Shown here: positions 32,078-40,246 of the stretch, one piece after another | Layout of the letters: each line of letters opens with the position of its first letter | Position numbering within the stretch: the first letter of the stretch is position 1 | From: Streptoverticillium olivoreticuli subsp. olivoreticuli | GTDB taxonomy: Bacteria; Actinomycetota; Actinomycetes; Streptomycetales; Streptomycetaceae | Length of the DNA stretch: 64,000 nt | Assembly: GCF_003391135.1 (NCBI RefSeq) | Contig: NZ_CP031455.1 | Coordinates: 3,875,001-3,939,000 of the forward strand | Reading direction: 5' to 3' | The notes under the pieces: model-generated | What the model was told of the DNA's origin: nothing | The model's database searches: none | Seen by the model: the letters and a program-made list of their open reading frames with translations, nothing else | Made by a program: the position numbers and the translations under genes

Positions 32078-32578
32078 ATGACCACGACTCATGAAGCGCG
32101 GGCCATCGCGCCCGCCGTGCTGAAGCAGCTGCGGGAGAAGGACGACGCCGGTATCGCCCGGGATCCCGCCGTCGATCCGGAGGGCGGGGCCCCGTTGCGG
32201 TGCTGCCTGCGGCGGAGCCAGGCGGGTGAGCGGATCGTCCTCGTCTCGTACGCGCCCTTGCGCCGCTGGGCGGAGGAGACGGGCACCGAGCCCGGCGCGT
32301 ACGACGAGTGCGGCCCAGTGTTCATTCACGCGGAGGAGTGCGGCGGGCAGACCTCCGGACCCGGCTATCCAGCCGAGATGCACGGCGCTCGACGAGTGCT
32401 GCGCGCCTACAGCAGCCAGGGGCACATCCTCGGCGGGACGCTGATCGAGATTCCGAAGGAACGGGCCACCGAGATGGACGGCGCACTGCGCGATGTCTTC
32501 GCCGATCCGGCGGTGGCCCTGGTGCACGTCCGCGCGGTGGAATTCGGCTGTTTCCTGGTGGAGGTCCGCCGCCGGTAG
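32078..32578 (+). CDS. DUF1203 domain protein
   Basis: 166 residues spanning one DUF1203 domain: APLRCCLRRSQAGERIVLVSYAPL, YDECGPVFIHAEEC, RVLRAYSSQGHILGG, VHVRAVEFGCFLVEVRR. Conserved Cys and His residues (CC, FIHAEEC, C near the end) could bind metal, but function is unknown for the family. Start ATG 32078 overlaps no neighbour. A terminator follows at 32589-32620. Confidence 0.85.
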   Translation: MTTTHEARAIAPAVLKQLREKDDAGIARDPAVDPEGGAPLRCCLRRSQAGERIVLVSYAPLRRWAEETGTEPGAYDECGPVFIHAEECGGQTSGPGYPAEMHGARRVLRAYSSQGHILGGTLIEIPKERATEMDGALRDVFADPAVALVHVRAVEFGCFLVEVRRR

Positions 32579-32588
32579 GCAAACAGAA

Positions 32589-32620
32589 ACCGCCCGGCAC
32601 CCCGTCCGAAAGGGCGGTTG
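32589..32620. terminator. Terminator between DUF1203 and ICL-family genes
   Basis: AACCGCCC (32589-32596) with GGGCGGTT (32613-32620). The surrounding ACCGCCCGGCACCCCG string is repeated in the terminator at 34178-34221. Confidence 0.7.
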
Positions 32621-32681
32621 GTGACGGGCGGCGGGACGAAGGCCCGACTTCCCCAAGGACCGGAGCCGTGCGCGCAGGCGA

Positions 32682-33449
32682 TCAGCGACTGAGCGCGTCG
32701 GCCTCCGCGTAGCCGGGGATGCCGGCGGGCAGCGGCTCGCCGTCCCGGACCGCGACTGCCGTGGTGACCGTGGCGTTCAGGGCCGCGCGGAAGAGCAGGG
32801 AGCCGGTGCTGACCCGCCGCACGCCCAGATCCGCCAACCGGTCGAGGCCGAGGGCGGGCAGGTGCAGCACGTTGACCGGCACCGGTACCGCGGCGGTCAC
32901 GGCGGCGATGTCCTCCTCCTTGGCCAGGCCCGGCACGAAGATCCCGTCGGCGCCCGCGTCCACGTACCGTCGCGCGCGGTCCAGCGTCGCGGGCACCGAA
33001 GCGTCGACCCCCAGCCAGTAGGTGTCCGCGCGGGCGTTGAGGAAGACTTCGGGCGCCCGGCTCTTCACCGCGCGGATCAACGCCGCCTGCGTCGCGGGGT
33101 CGGCCAGTCGGTCGCCGCGCCCGTCCTCCAGGTTGATCCCGGCGACCCCGAGGTCGGCCAACTCGGCTACCAGGTCACCCACTTCCCCCGGGTCGGCGCT
33201 GAAGCCCGCCTCGATGTCGACGGTGACCGGACACGGCAACCGGACCAGCCTCCTCGCCAGCGCCACGGTCTCGTCGCGGGCCAACCCCGCGGCGTCGGGC
33301 AGGCCGTTGGCCGCGGCCACACCTAGGCTGGTCGTGCCGATGGCGGCGAACCCCTCAGCGGCCAGCGCCGCGGCCGACGCGAAGTCCCAGGCGTTGGGCA
33401 GCAACAACGGCCGGTCCGCGTGATGCAATGCGTGGAACGCGGTGTTCAA
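32682..33449 (-). CDS. Isocitrate lyase / PEP mutase superfamily protein
   Basis: 255 residues if started at TTG 33449, which has GAGGA five bases upstream and overlaps the stop of a 23-codon frame (TTGA); no in-frame ATG or GTG lies near the family N-terminus. TIM-barrel features: LLLPNAWDFASAAALAAEGFAAIGTTSLG, PVTVDIEAGFS (metal Asp), GINLEDGRG, FLNARADTYW, and DAGADGIFVPGL. It lacks the KKCGH loop of true isocitrate lyases and belongs with the short carboxyvinyl-phosphonate/oxaloacetate-hydrolase-like group. No phosphonate genes are nearby, so the reaction is undefined. Start confidence moderate, family strong. Confidence 0.85.
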   Translation of the reverse strand: MNTAFHALHHADRPLLLPNAWDFASAAALAAEGFAAIGTTSLGVAAANGLPDAAGLARDETVALARRLVRLPCPVTVDIEAGFSADPGEVGDLVAELADLGVAGINLEDGRGDRLADPATQAALIRAVKSRAPEVFLNARADTYWLGVDASVPATLDRARRYVDAGADGIFVPGLAKEEDIAAVTAAVPVPVNVLHLPALGLDRLADLGVRRVSTGSLLFRAALNATVTTAVAVRDGEPLPAGIPGYAEADALSR

Positions 33450-33517
33450 CGGGTCCTCGCTTCCACTGGGACGACGAACTCCTGGGCGTTCAGCGCGGCA
33501 TGGCTCATCAAAGGCAT
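33446..33517 (-). CDS. Possible 23-residue upstream peptide coupled to the ICL-family gene
   Basis: Frame starting ATG 33517 (or ATG 33508) reads MPLMSHAALNAQEFVVPVEA..., ending at a TGA that overlaps the downstream TTG start (TTGA). The overlap suggests translational coupling, but the ribosome site in front is weak and the frame may be chance. An alternative is a frameshift that removed the native N-terminus of the downstream protein. Confidence 0.35.
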   Translation of the reverse strand: MPLMSHAALNAQEFVVPVEARTR

Positions 33518-33581
33518 GGCGCCAGGCTAACGGGCAGGTCCGACATCGCGGCCGGGACTTGGGCTGATTAGGCTGCCGGCC

Positions 33582-34157
33582 ATGAATACGGCCATGACCA
33601 GCAGCGCGACCCGTGAGCCCGTCGTCCTCGACGCGACGGAGGTGACGGCCGATCCGGACCTCGGGGCACAGTTCGCGGAGTCGGCCCATCGGATCCTGGC
33701 GGACCTGGTCCGTGGAGGTGCGGCACTCGGCTGGGTCGAACCTCCCTCGCCCGATGAGGTGGCGGAACTCCTCGACCACGTCGTCTCCGCGGCGCACGCC
33801 GGCGACGCGGCGCTGCGTGCCGCCTACGTCGACCGCCGGCTGGTCGGGCTGGGGTACTGGCTGCGCTACGCGCGACCGACCCATCGTCCGCACGCCGATC
33901 TGGAGAAGATCGCGGTGGATGCCGCCGCCCATGGCCGCGGCGTCGGTCGGGCGCTGACCGCCGCCTTGATCGCTGACGCCAGGCGGGCGGGAATCGAGGT
34001 TCTCACCCTGGACGCCCGGGGCGACAACAGCAACGCCCTGCACCTCTACCGGTCGCTGGGCTTCAGCGAATACGGCCGGCTGCCCGACTTCGTCGCCGTC
34101 GGCGCACGCCGCTACGACAAGGTCTTCCACATGCTGGACTTCCGCCAAGAGGGGTGA
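33582..34157 (+). CDS. GNAT-family N-acetyltransferase
   Basis: 191 residues. Single GNAT domain: ADLEKIAVDAAAHGRGVGRALTAALIADA contains the acetyl-CoA pyrophosphate loop (HGRGVG), then VLTLDARGDNSNALHLYRSLGF with the conserved Asn and Tyr. Acetylates a small amine or an N-terminus; substrate unknown. ATG 33582 and a second in-frame ATG at 33594 are both possible. Divergent from the ICL-family gene across about 65-130 bp. Ends before a strong bidirectional hairpin. Confidence 0.88.
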   Translation: MNTAMTSSATREPVVLDATEVTADPDLGAQFAESAHRILADLVRGGAALGWVEPPSPDEVAELLDHVVSAAHAGDAALRAAYVDRRLVGLGYWLRYARPTHRPHADLEKIAVDAAAHGRGVGRALTAALIADARRAGIEVLTLDARGDNSNALHLYRSLGFSEYGRLPDFVAVGARRYDKVFHMLDFRQEG

Positions 34158-34177
34158 CCCCACGCACGCAGACAGAA

Positions 34178-34221
34178 CCGCCCGGCACCCCGCCCCGAAA
34201 AGGGGCAGTGGTGCCGGGCGG
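34178..34221. terminator. Bidirectional terminator after GNAT / small membrane protein
   Basis: CCGCCCGGCACC (34178-34189) pairs perfectly with GGTGCCGGGCGG (34210-34221), enclosing an inner CCCC-GAAA-GGGG hairpin. Lies between convergent genes. Confidence 0.88.
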
Positions 34222-34236
34222 CGGAAGAAGGAGGGG

Positions 34237-34506
34237 TCAGCGCGTGCGCGGGTGGTGCGTGTTGTGCGTGTGAGGGTTGTCCGAGTGCCTGGCGGCGACC
34301 ATGACGATGCCGGCGATCACCAGGAAGAGGACGATCGGTGCGGCGACGTAGAGGCCGAGGGTGTCGAGCACGCTCAGGCCCGGGCCCGGGTCGTCGCCGT
34401 CGTCGCGGGTGAGCGCGAACGCGGGGGACGACATCAGCAGCATCAGCATTGTGCCGGTGGCGATGGCACCGGCACGCACGGCGTTCTTGTTGACCTTATT
34501 GCTCAC
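34237..34506 (-). CDS. Small exported/membrane protein
   Basis: 89 residues from GTG 34506. Positively charged N-terminus (SNKVNKNAVR), hydrophobic GAIATGTMLMLLMSSPAFAL ending in a good signal-peptidase site (AFA-L), an acidic linker TRDDGDDPGPG, then one membrane span (about residues 54-76: LGLYVAAPIVLFLVIAGIVMV) and a His-rich tail (RHSDNPHTHNTHHPRTR). Topology: mature N-terminus outside, His tail inside. The tail could bind a metal. No family recognised. Downstream of malQ on the same strand (47 bp), so possibly co-transcribed. Confidence 0.65.
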   Translation of the reverse strand: MSNKVNKNAVRAGAIATGTMLMLLMSSPAFALTRDDGDDPGPGLSVLDTLGLYVAAPIVLFLVIAGIVMVAARHSDNPHTHNTHHPRTR

Positions 34507-34553
34507 GGGCTCAACGTATCGGACACTCGCTCGGACCGCGCGTCCGGGGTGGC

Positions 34554-36683
34554 CTATGGAGACCTCACCCCTCTGACCTCCTGCATCAGGGCGTGCAGCC
34601 GGGGCGAGGCGACCAGTTCCTCCAGGGAGACGGGGCGGCCGGTGGCGTCGGCGACGGGCAGTCGCCAGTTGGGGTACTGGTCCCAGGTGCCGGGCAGGTT
34701 CTGCGGCCGCCGGTCCCCGACCGTGTCCGGCAGCCAGACGCCGATCATGCGCGCCGGGGTGAGCAGCAGATAGCGGTGGACGGCCCGGACCGCGGTCTCC
34801 TCGTCGACCTCCCCTTCCGGGAGCAGGCCCAGCCGCCGGAAGAGCGCCAGCCACTCGGCGACCTCGCGCGCGTCCTCCCGCTGCTCGTCGGCGAGCGGGC
34901 GGCCGAGGAGGCCGAGCCGGTGGCGCAGCCCGATGTGGTCGCCGGTCAGGCGGGAGGCGGTGCTCGGCAGGTCGTGGGTGGTGGCGGTGGCCAGGCAGGA
35001 CGTGCGCCACCGGGCGGGCTCCAGGGGCTCGGCGGGCTCCCGCGCCCAGTCCCGTTCGAACCACAGCACCGAGGTGCCCAGCACGCCCCGCTCGGCGAGC
35101 GCGTCGCGGACACCCGGCTCGACCGTGCCGAGGTCCTCCCCCATGACGGTGGCGTCCGCTCGGTGGGCTTCAAGGGCGAGGACGCCGAGCATGGCCTCCG
35201 GGTCGTAGCGGACGTACGTGCCCAGCGTCGGTTCGCGGCCCTCCGGGACCCACCACAGGCGGAACAGGCCCATCACGTGGTCGATCCGCAGCGCGCCCGC
35301 GTGCCGCAGCAGGCCGCGCAGCAGGTCGCGGTACGGGCCGTAGCCGCCGGCCTCCAGGGCGTCGGGCCGCCAGGGCGGCAGGCCCCAGTCCTGGCCGCGG
35401 GAGTTGAAGGCGTCGGGGGGCGCGCCGATGGACATGCCCGCGGCGAAGGCGTCCTGCTGCGCCCAGGCGTCGGCGCCCGAGGGGTGGACGCCGACGGCCA
35501 GGTCGTGGACGAGCCCGACGCGCATGCCCGCCTCGCGCGCCGCTCGCTGCGCGGCGGCCAGCTGCTCGTCGGTCAGCCAGGCGAGCCAGCAGTGGAAGTC
35601 GACACGGTCGTGGAGTTCCTCGCGGGCGCGGGCCGTGGCGGCGGAGCGGGGGTCCTTCAGGCCGCCGGGCCAGCCCCGCCAGTCGGCGCCGTGCTCCTCG
35701 GCGAGCGCGCACCAGGTGGAGTGGTCCTCCAGCGCCCGGCCCTGTTCGGTGCGGAAGGCGTCGTACGCGGCCCGGCGCCCGGGGCCGGGCGGCACGGCCC
35801 GTACGAGCTCCAGCGCCCGCCGCTTGAGCGCCCACACGGCGTCCCGGTCGATGAGCTCGGCCCCGCACAGCACACCGTCCCGCAGGGCGGCGGCCCTGGT
35901 CAGGAGCGTCCCGGCGCGCTCGCGCGCGGCGCCGGTGAGGTGGGCGTACTCCGTGACGTCCTCGACCCGCAGGTGCACGGGGTCGGGGAAGCGGCGGGAG
36001 GAGGGGCGGTAGGGCGAGGGGTCGGTGGGCGCGCCATGGGTGCCGGGCACGGCCGCGTGCAGCGGGTTGACCTGCACGAAGTCCGAGCCGTACGTACGCC
36101 CCGACCAGGCCGCGAGCTCCGCCAGGTCGCCGAGGTCGCCCATGCCCCAGGAGCGGGCGGACAGCAGGGAGTACAGCTGGACGAGGAAGCCGTGGGCGCG
36201 ACCCGGGGGCGCGGGCAGCCGCTCGGGGGCGACGATCAGGGACGCGCCGGCGGTCCGGCCGTCGGGGGCGTGGGCGCGCAGGAGGTGACGGCCGTACGGC
36301 AGGCCGCCGAAGAAATCATCGGTTGCGTGCGGCGAGCCATCGGCGCACGCGGTGTCCCGAGCGCCGGTCGGGGCTCCCGTGGGCCCCTCCCACGCGACAC
36401 TGCGCCCGTCCTCGGTCTCGACCCGCAGCAGCGTGCCCTCCGGCAGCGCGGGCAGCTCCGGCCGGGAAGGGCGCAGCACCACCGTGGCGGGCAGCAGCCG
36501 CAGGGCGTCCGCCTGCGCGCGGGCCTCCAGCGCCTCCTGGACGGACCGGGGGGTGGACGCGTCGACGCCCAGGGCGGCGAGGACGGCGACGACGGTGTCC
36601 TCGGACACCGGGACGCTCCGGCCGGGCGCGGGAGCGTAGGAGGTGGCGACGCCGTGCAGGGCTGCGAGGTGCGCTCTGCCCAT
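34554..36683 (-). CDS. malQ: 4-alpha-glucanotransferase (amylomaltase)
   Basis: 709 residues from ATG 36683 (GAGGAGG upstream, overlapping the stop of the small-peptide gene); an upstream in-frame ATG at 36719 lies inside that gene. GH77: disproportionates maltodextrins by transferring glucan segments. Catalytic motifs: ALRIDHVMGLFRLWWVP (nucleophile Asp), VMGEDLGTV (acid/base Glu) and ATTHDLPSTASR (transition-state Asp). The N-terminal ~150 residues form the extra beta domain of long actinobacterial/E. coli-type MalQ. The mal transport genes are not nearby. It forms an apparent operon with the 61-residue peptide gene upstream. Confidence 0.94.
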   Translation of the reverse strand: MGRAHLAALHGVATSYAPAPGRSVPVSEDTVVAVLAALGVDASTPRSVQEALEARAQADALRLLPATVVLRPSRPELPALPEGTLLRVETEDGRSVAWEGPTGAPTGARDTACADGSPHATDDFFGGLPYGRHLLRAHAPDGRTAGASLIVAPERLPAPPGRAHGFLVQLYSLLSARSWGMGDLGDLAELAAWSGRTYGSDFVQVNPLHAAVPGTHGAPTDPSPYRPSSRRFPDPVHLRVEDVTEYAHLTGAARERAGTLLTRAAALRDGVLCGAELIDRDAVWALKRRALELVRAVPPGPGRRAAYDAFRTEQGRALEDHSTWCALAEEHGADWRGWPGGLKDPRSAATARAREELHDRVDFHCWLAWLTDEQLAAAQRAAREAGMRVGLVHDLAVGVHPSGADAWAQQDAFAAGMSIGAPPDAFNSRGQDWGLPPWRPDALEAGGYGPYRDLLRGLLRHAGALRIDHVMGLFRLWWVPEGREPTLGTYVRYDPEAMLGVLALEAHRADATVMGEDLGTVEPGVRDALAERGVLGTSVLWFERDWAREPAEPLEPARWRTSCLATATTHDLPSTASRLTGDHIGLRHRLGLLGRPLADEQREDAREVAEWLALFRRLGLLPEGEVDEETAVRAVHRYLLLTPARMIGVWLPDTVGDRRPQNLPGTWDQYPNWRLPVADATGRPVSLEELVASPRLHALMQEVRGVRSP

Positions 36684-36693
36684 CCGGGCCTCC

Positions 36694-36879
36694 TCAGATC
36701 TCCGGGTTCTCCGTGCCACAGGGGGTGCGGGTGGTGGGTTCGCTGGTGAGGGGCGGCTCGGGGGTGAGCGGGGGTTCGCTGGTCAGGGGGGTGGTGTCGG
36801 CGAGGGGAGGTTCGCTGGTCAGGGGCGGTTCCGAGCAGCTGGTGAGAGCGGAGAGCAGCAGTTGGGCTGACGCGGCCAC
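36694..36879 (-). CDS. Repeat-rich 61-residue peptide encoded immediately upstream of malQ
   Basis: GTG start at 36879 with a perfect AGGAGG (36890-36885) five bases away; the stop TGA lies in the malQ ribosome site 10 bp before malQ, so the two are almost certainly co-transcribed and coupled. Sequence: short hydrophobic head AASAQLLLSALTSC, then 12-residue units TSEPPLADTTPL, TSEPPLTPEPPL, TSEP, and tail TTRTPCGTENPEI. Two cysteines (15 and 54) flank the repeats. LTSC resembles a lipobox but lacks a basic N-region. Pro/Glu/Ser/Thr-rich, probably disordered. No family recognised. The ribosome site argues it is translated. Confidence 0.6.
   Translation of the reverse strand: MAASAQLLLSALTSCSEPPLTSEPPLADTTPLTSEPPLTPEPPLTSEPTTRTPCGTENPEI
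36737..36825 (-). repeat. 36-bp tandem repeat inside the peptide gene
   Basis: GGTTCGCTGGTSAGGGG occurs at 36737-36753, 36773-36789 and 36809-36825, an exact 36-bp period (12 codons). Encodes the TSEPPL... units. Confidence 0.85.
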
Positions 36880-36947
36880 GGGGGCCTCCTGTGGGTGACG
36901 GGGGTGGGTCATGTCTTGGCCTACCCACTGACCGGGCCCGCAGACAC

Positions 36948-37019
36948 AGTTCTTTCCCCACCCCGCCCCTTCCCGAACCGGGGCGGTTCGGGGTCCGGGG
37001 CGGAGCCCCGGGAGTAGAC
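36948..37019. repeat. Partial modular repeat upstream of the GH84 gene
   Basis: TTCTTTCCCCACCCCGCCCC then TTCCCGAACCGGGG, followed by GGTCCGGGGCGGAGCCCCGG. This is the left-end and GGGTCCGGGG modules of the family at 4.3 kb without the central palindrome, in the 271-bp divergent gap. Confidence 0.6.
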
Positions 37020-37150
37020 GGCCACCCAGACTCGCCGGGCAATAAGCGCACTTCGGTCACGTCCGTTGACACGTTCACCGGCTGGTGATGGGCTCGACCC
37101 TCACCGACACGGGGAACACGGGGAACACCGGAAACAATGAGGAGACGGCC

Positions 37151-40100
37151 GTGCACTTCCGGGGCAGTGACTCCTCGTTCGCCCACCCCCGCCGCGCCGG
37201 GGTCACCGTGCTGGCCGCGGCCCTCCTCGGCGGGCTGCTGGGCGGCTCGTCCGATGCCCTCGCCGAGCCCCGGCCGGACGGCACGGCGACGTCCGTGCCC
37301 GACCGGGAGGGCGAGTCCGGTCTGCCGCCGGTGTGGCCGCGCCCGCAGACCTCGCGCGCGCTGGGGGCGTACGTCCCGGTCGGCGACCAGGTCACCCTCA
37401 TGGCCGACAACGGCACCGATCCGTACGCGATCGACGCGCTCCGCGCCATCCTGCGCGCGGCCGGTGCCCGTACGGTCGTCGACGCCGCGCCCGGCGGCAC
37501 CCCGCCGCCGAGCGGGCTGATCGTCTACGCGGGCGGGCAGGCCGCCGAGGACGCCCTCAAAGCGCTGGGCGCGCCCGCCGCCGGTGACCTGCCCACGGGC
37601 GGCTACCGCCTCGCGACCGGCCAGGTCGACGGTCGGCCGACGGCGGCGCTGTCGGGCAACGGCCCGGACGGGCTGTTCCACGCGGCGCAGACGCTGCGGC
37701 AGTTGGCGGTGGCGCGCGACGGCGGGCAGGCATTCGCCGGTGCGGTGATCCGCGACTGGCCGGGCACGGCGGTGCGCGGGCTGACCGAGGGGTTCTACGG
37801 ACGGCCGTGGTCCCGCGAACAGCGGCTGGCGCAGCTGGACTTCATGGGGCGGACGAAGCAGAACCGGTATCTCTACGCGCCCGGCGACGACCCCTACCGC
37901 CAGGCCCGCTGGCGCGCCCCGTACCCCGCCGCGCAGCGCGCCGACTTCCGCGCGCTGGCCGAGCGGGCCCGCCGCAACCACGTGACGCTGGGCTGGGCGG
38001 TCGCGCCGGGGCAGTCGATGTGCTTCTCGTCCGGCGGGGACCTGCGGGACCTCAAGCGGAAGATCGACGGGATGTGGGCGCTGGGGGTGCGCGCCTTCCA
38101 GCTGCAGTTCCAGGACGTGAGCTACAGCGAGTGGCACTGCGACGCGGACGCGCAGGCGTTCGGCTCCGGGCCGAAGGCGGCGGCGAAGGCGCAGGCGAAG
38201 GTCGCGGGCGCGATCGCCGCGCACCTGGCGGCCAAGGGCGGCGAGGCCGCTCCGCTGTCGCTGCTGCCGACCGAGTACTACCAGGACGGCCGGACCGCCT
38301 TCCGGCGGGCGCTGGCCGACGCGCTCGACCCGCGGGTGGAGGTGGCGTGGACGGGGGTCGGGGTGGTGCCCAGGACCATCACCGGCGGTGAACTCTCCGA
38401 CGCGCACGCGGCGTTCGCGCACCCGCTGGTCACCATGGACAACTACCCGGTGAACGACTTCGCCGGGGACCGCATCTTCCTCGGCCCGTACACCGGCCGG
38501 GAGCCGGCCGTGGCGACCGGCTCGGCCGCGCTGCTGGCCAACGCCGCCGCGCAGCCGACCGCTTCGCGCATCCCGCTGTTCACCGCCGCCGACTACGCCT
38601 GGAACCCGCGCGGCTACCGCCCCGAGAAGTCGTGGCAGGCGGCCGTCGACGACCTGGCGGGCCCGGACGGTCCGACCCGCGAGGCGCTGCGGGCGCTGGC
38701 GGGCAACGACGCCTCCTCCGTGCTCGGCGGCGAGGAGTCGGCGTATCTGCGCCCGCTGCTGGACGCCTTCTGGGAGGCGCTGTCGGGTACGGACCAGGTC
38801 CGGCTGGCCGAGGCGGCGGACCGGCTGCGGTCGGCCTTCGGCACGATGCGGGACGCTCCTGGCCGTCTGACCCGGACCCTCGACGGCTTCGGCGGCGAGG
38901 TGCGGCCGTGGCTGGACCAGCTGGCGCGGCACGGCGAGGCGGGCGTGCGGGCCGTGGACATGCTCACCGCGCAGGCGCGCGGCGACGGCGCGGCGGCCTG
39001 GCGGGCCCAGCTCGACGTGCAGGGGCTGCGGGAGCGGATCGACGACAGCCCGGTGACGGTCGGCAAGGGGGTGCTGGCGCCGTTCCTGGACCGGGCCCTG
39101 GCCCGTGCGAACGGCTGGACGGGCGTGGACCGGCCGGTGCGCACGGCGGGCGCGGCGACGGACGGCGACCCCACGACGGCGACGACACCGCGCGCGGGCA
39201 CCCCGCTGACCGTACGGCTGGCGGGGCGGCACCCGCTGACGGCGGTCACCGTGCTCACCGCGCCGGGCAAGGGCGTGCGGGGCACGGTCGAGGCCCATGA
39301 CCCGGCCAGGGGCTGGCAGCCGCTCGGCGCGGTGTCCGACAGCGGCTGGACCCAGTCGCCGGGCAAGGGCCTACGGGCCGACGCGCTGCGGCTGGTCTGG
39401 GCGGACGGCAGCGCTCCGCCCGCCGTGCACGAGATCGCGCCGTGGTTCGGGGACACCCCGTCGGCCGACTTCGAGCTCACGCGCGGTGACGTGGACACGG
39501 AGACCGGCGGGCAGCCCGCGGCCGTGGACGTCCGGATGATCAACCGGCGGCCGGACGCGGTCCGCGAGAAGCTCACCGTGCAGGCTCCGTCGGGCGTGAC
39601 CGTCAAGGCGCCGCCGGAGCTCGCGGTGGCGCGCGGGGGCGTGACGACGGCCCGCATCGAGCTGTCCGTGCCCGCCGGGTCCCCGGCCCGGACCTTCACC
39701 GTGCCGATCCGGCTCGGGGACGTGGAGCGGACCCTGACCGTGCGGGCGTACCCGCCGGTCGGCGGCCCGGACCTGGCGCGCGGCGCGAAGGCTGTGTCCT
39801 CGGGCGACGCGTCGGGCCGCCACCCGGCGTCGGCGGCCGTCGACGGCGACCCCGGGACCTGGTGGGCCGTCGAGCCCGACGACGGTGCCTGGTGGCAGCT
39901 GGAGCTGGCGCGCCCGGCCCGGCTGGGCAGCCTCGTGCTGCACTGGCGGGACGGGCACCCGTCCCGCTACCGCGTCCAGGTCTCCCCGGACGGCCGGACC
40001 TGGCGGGACGCGGCGGTCGTCGACCGGGGCAGGGGCGGGGAGGAGACGGTGCGGATGGACGCGCCGGAGGCCCGGTTCGTCCGGGTCCAGGGCGGGAAGC

Positions 40101-40186
40101 GGGCGACGGACGACGCCTACGCGCTGACGGAGGTGGAGGCGTACGCGGTGGCGGACAAGCAGGAGAAGGGCACGGAGAAGCCGTGA
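37151..40186 (+). CDS. Secreted GH84-like beta-N-acetylglucosaminidase with C-terminal F5/8C (CBM32) module
   Basis: 1011 residues from GTG 37151 (GAGGAGA upstream; the frame is open to 37085). Signal peptide RRAGVTVLAAALLGGLLGGS then AE. GH20b-like N-terminal alpha/beta domain (residues ~60-200), then the GH84 barrel starting RGLTEGFYGRPWS, with YLYAPGDDPYRQARWRAPYP and LGWAVAPGQS. The catalytic pair is normally Asp-Asp; here it reads FQDVSYSEWHCDAD, so Gln321-Asp322: the general acid is kept and the acetamido-orienting Asp is replaced. A NEW3-like beta domain (~785-870) and a discoidin-type module (GRHPASAAVDGDPGTWWAVE...) follow. Acts on GlcNAc-containing glycans outside the cell. Confidence 0.85.
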   Translation: MHFRGSDSSFAHPRRAGVTVLAAALLGGLLGGSSDALAEPRPDGTATSVPDREGESGLPPVWPRPQTSRALGAYVPVGDQVTLMADNGTDPYAIDALRAILRAAGARTVVDAAPGGTPPPSGLIVYAGGQAAEDALKALGAPAAGDLPTGGYRLATGQVDGRPTAALSGNGPDGLFHAAQTLRQLAVARDGGQAFAGAVIRDWPGTAVRGLTEGFYGRPWSREQRLAQLDFMGRTKQNRYLYAPGDDPYRQARWRAPYPAAQRADFRALAERARRNHVTLGWAVAPGQSMCFSSGGDLRDLKRKIDGMWALGVRAFQLQFQDVSYSEWHCDADAQAFGSGPKAAAKAQAKVAGAIAAHLAAKGGEAAPLSLLPTEYYQDGRTAFRRALADALDPRVEVAWTGVGVVPRTITGGELSDAHAAFAHPLVTMDNYPVNDFAGDRIFLGPYTGREPAVATGSAALLANAAAQPTASRIPLFTAADYAWNPRGYRPEKSWQAAVDDLAGPDGPTREALRALAGNDASSVLGGEESAYLRPLLDAFWEALSGTDQVRLAEAADRLRSAFGTMRDAPGRLTRTLDGFGGEVRPWLDQLARHGEAGVRAVDMLTAQARGDGAAAWRAQLDVQGLRERIDDSPVTVGKGVLAPFLDRALARANGWTGVDRPVRTAGAATDGDPTTATTPRAGTPLTVRLAGRHPLTAVTVLTAPGKGVRGTVEAHDPARGWQPLGAVSDSGWTQSPGKGLRADALRLVWADGSAPPAVHEIAPWFGDTPSADFELTRGDVDTETGGQPAAVDVRMINRRPDAVREKLTVQAPSGVTVKAPPELAVARGGVTTARIELSVPAGSPARTFTVPIRLGDVERTLTVRAYPPVGGPDLARGAKAVSSGDASGRHPASAAVDGDPGTWWAVEPDDGAWWQLELARPARLGSLVLHWRDGHPSRYRVQVSPDGRTWRDAAVVDRGRGGEETVRMDAPEARFVRVQGGKRATDDAYALTEVEAYAVADKQEKGTEKP

Positions 40187-40246
40187 GACCGGGCCATCGC
40201 CGCACGCGCGGGTGACCGCGCACCTTATGACAACGGCCCGGTCGAC

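Noticed and set aside
32682..33449. Phosphonate biosynthesis (PEP mutase) gene
   Set aside because: No phosphonopyruvate decarboxylase or other phosphonate gene adjacent; the family includes many unrelated hydrolases and lyases.
36737..36825. 36-bp periodic repeat considered as a CRISPR-like array
   Set aside because: Only three units, spacers are not unique, the period is 12 codons within a translated frame, and no cas genes are present.
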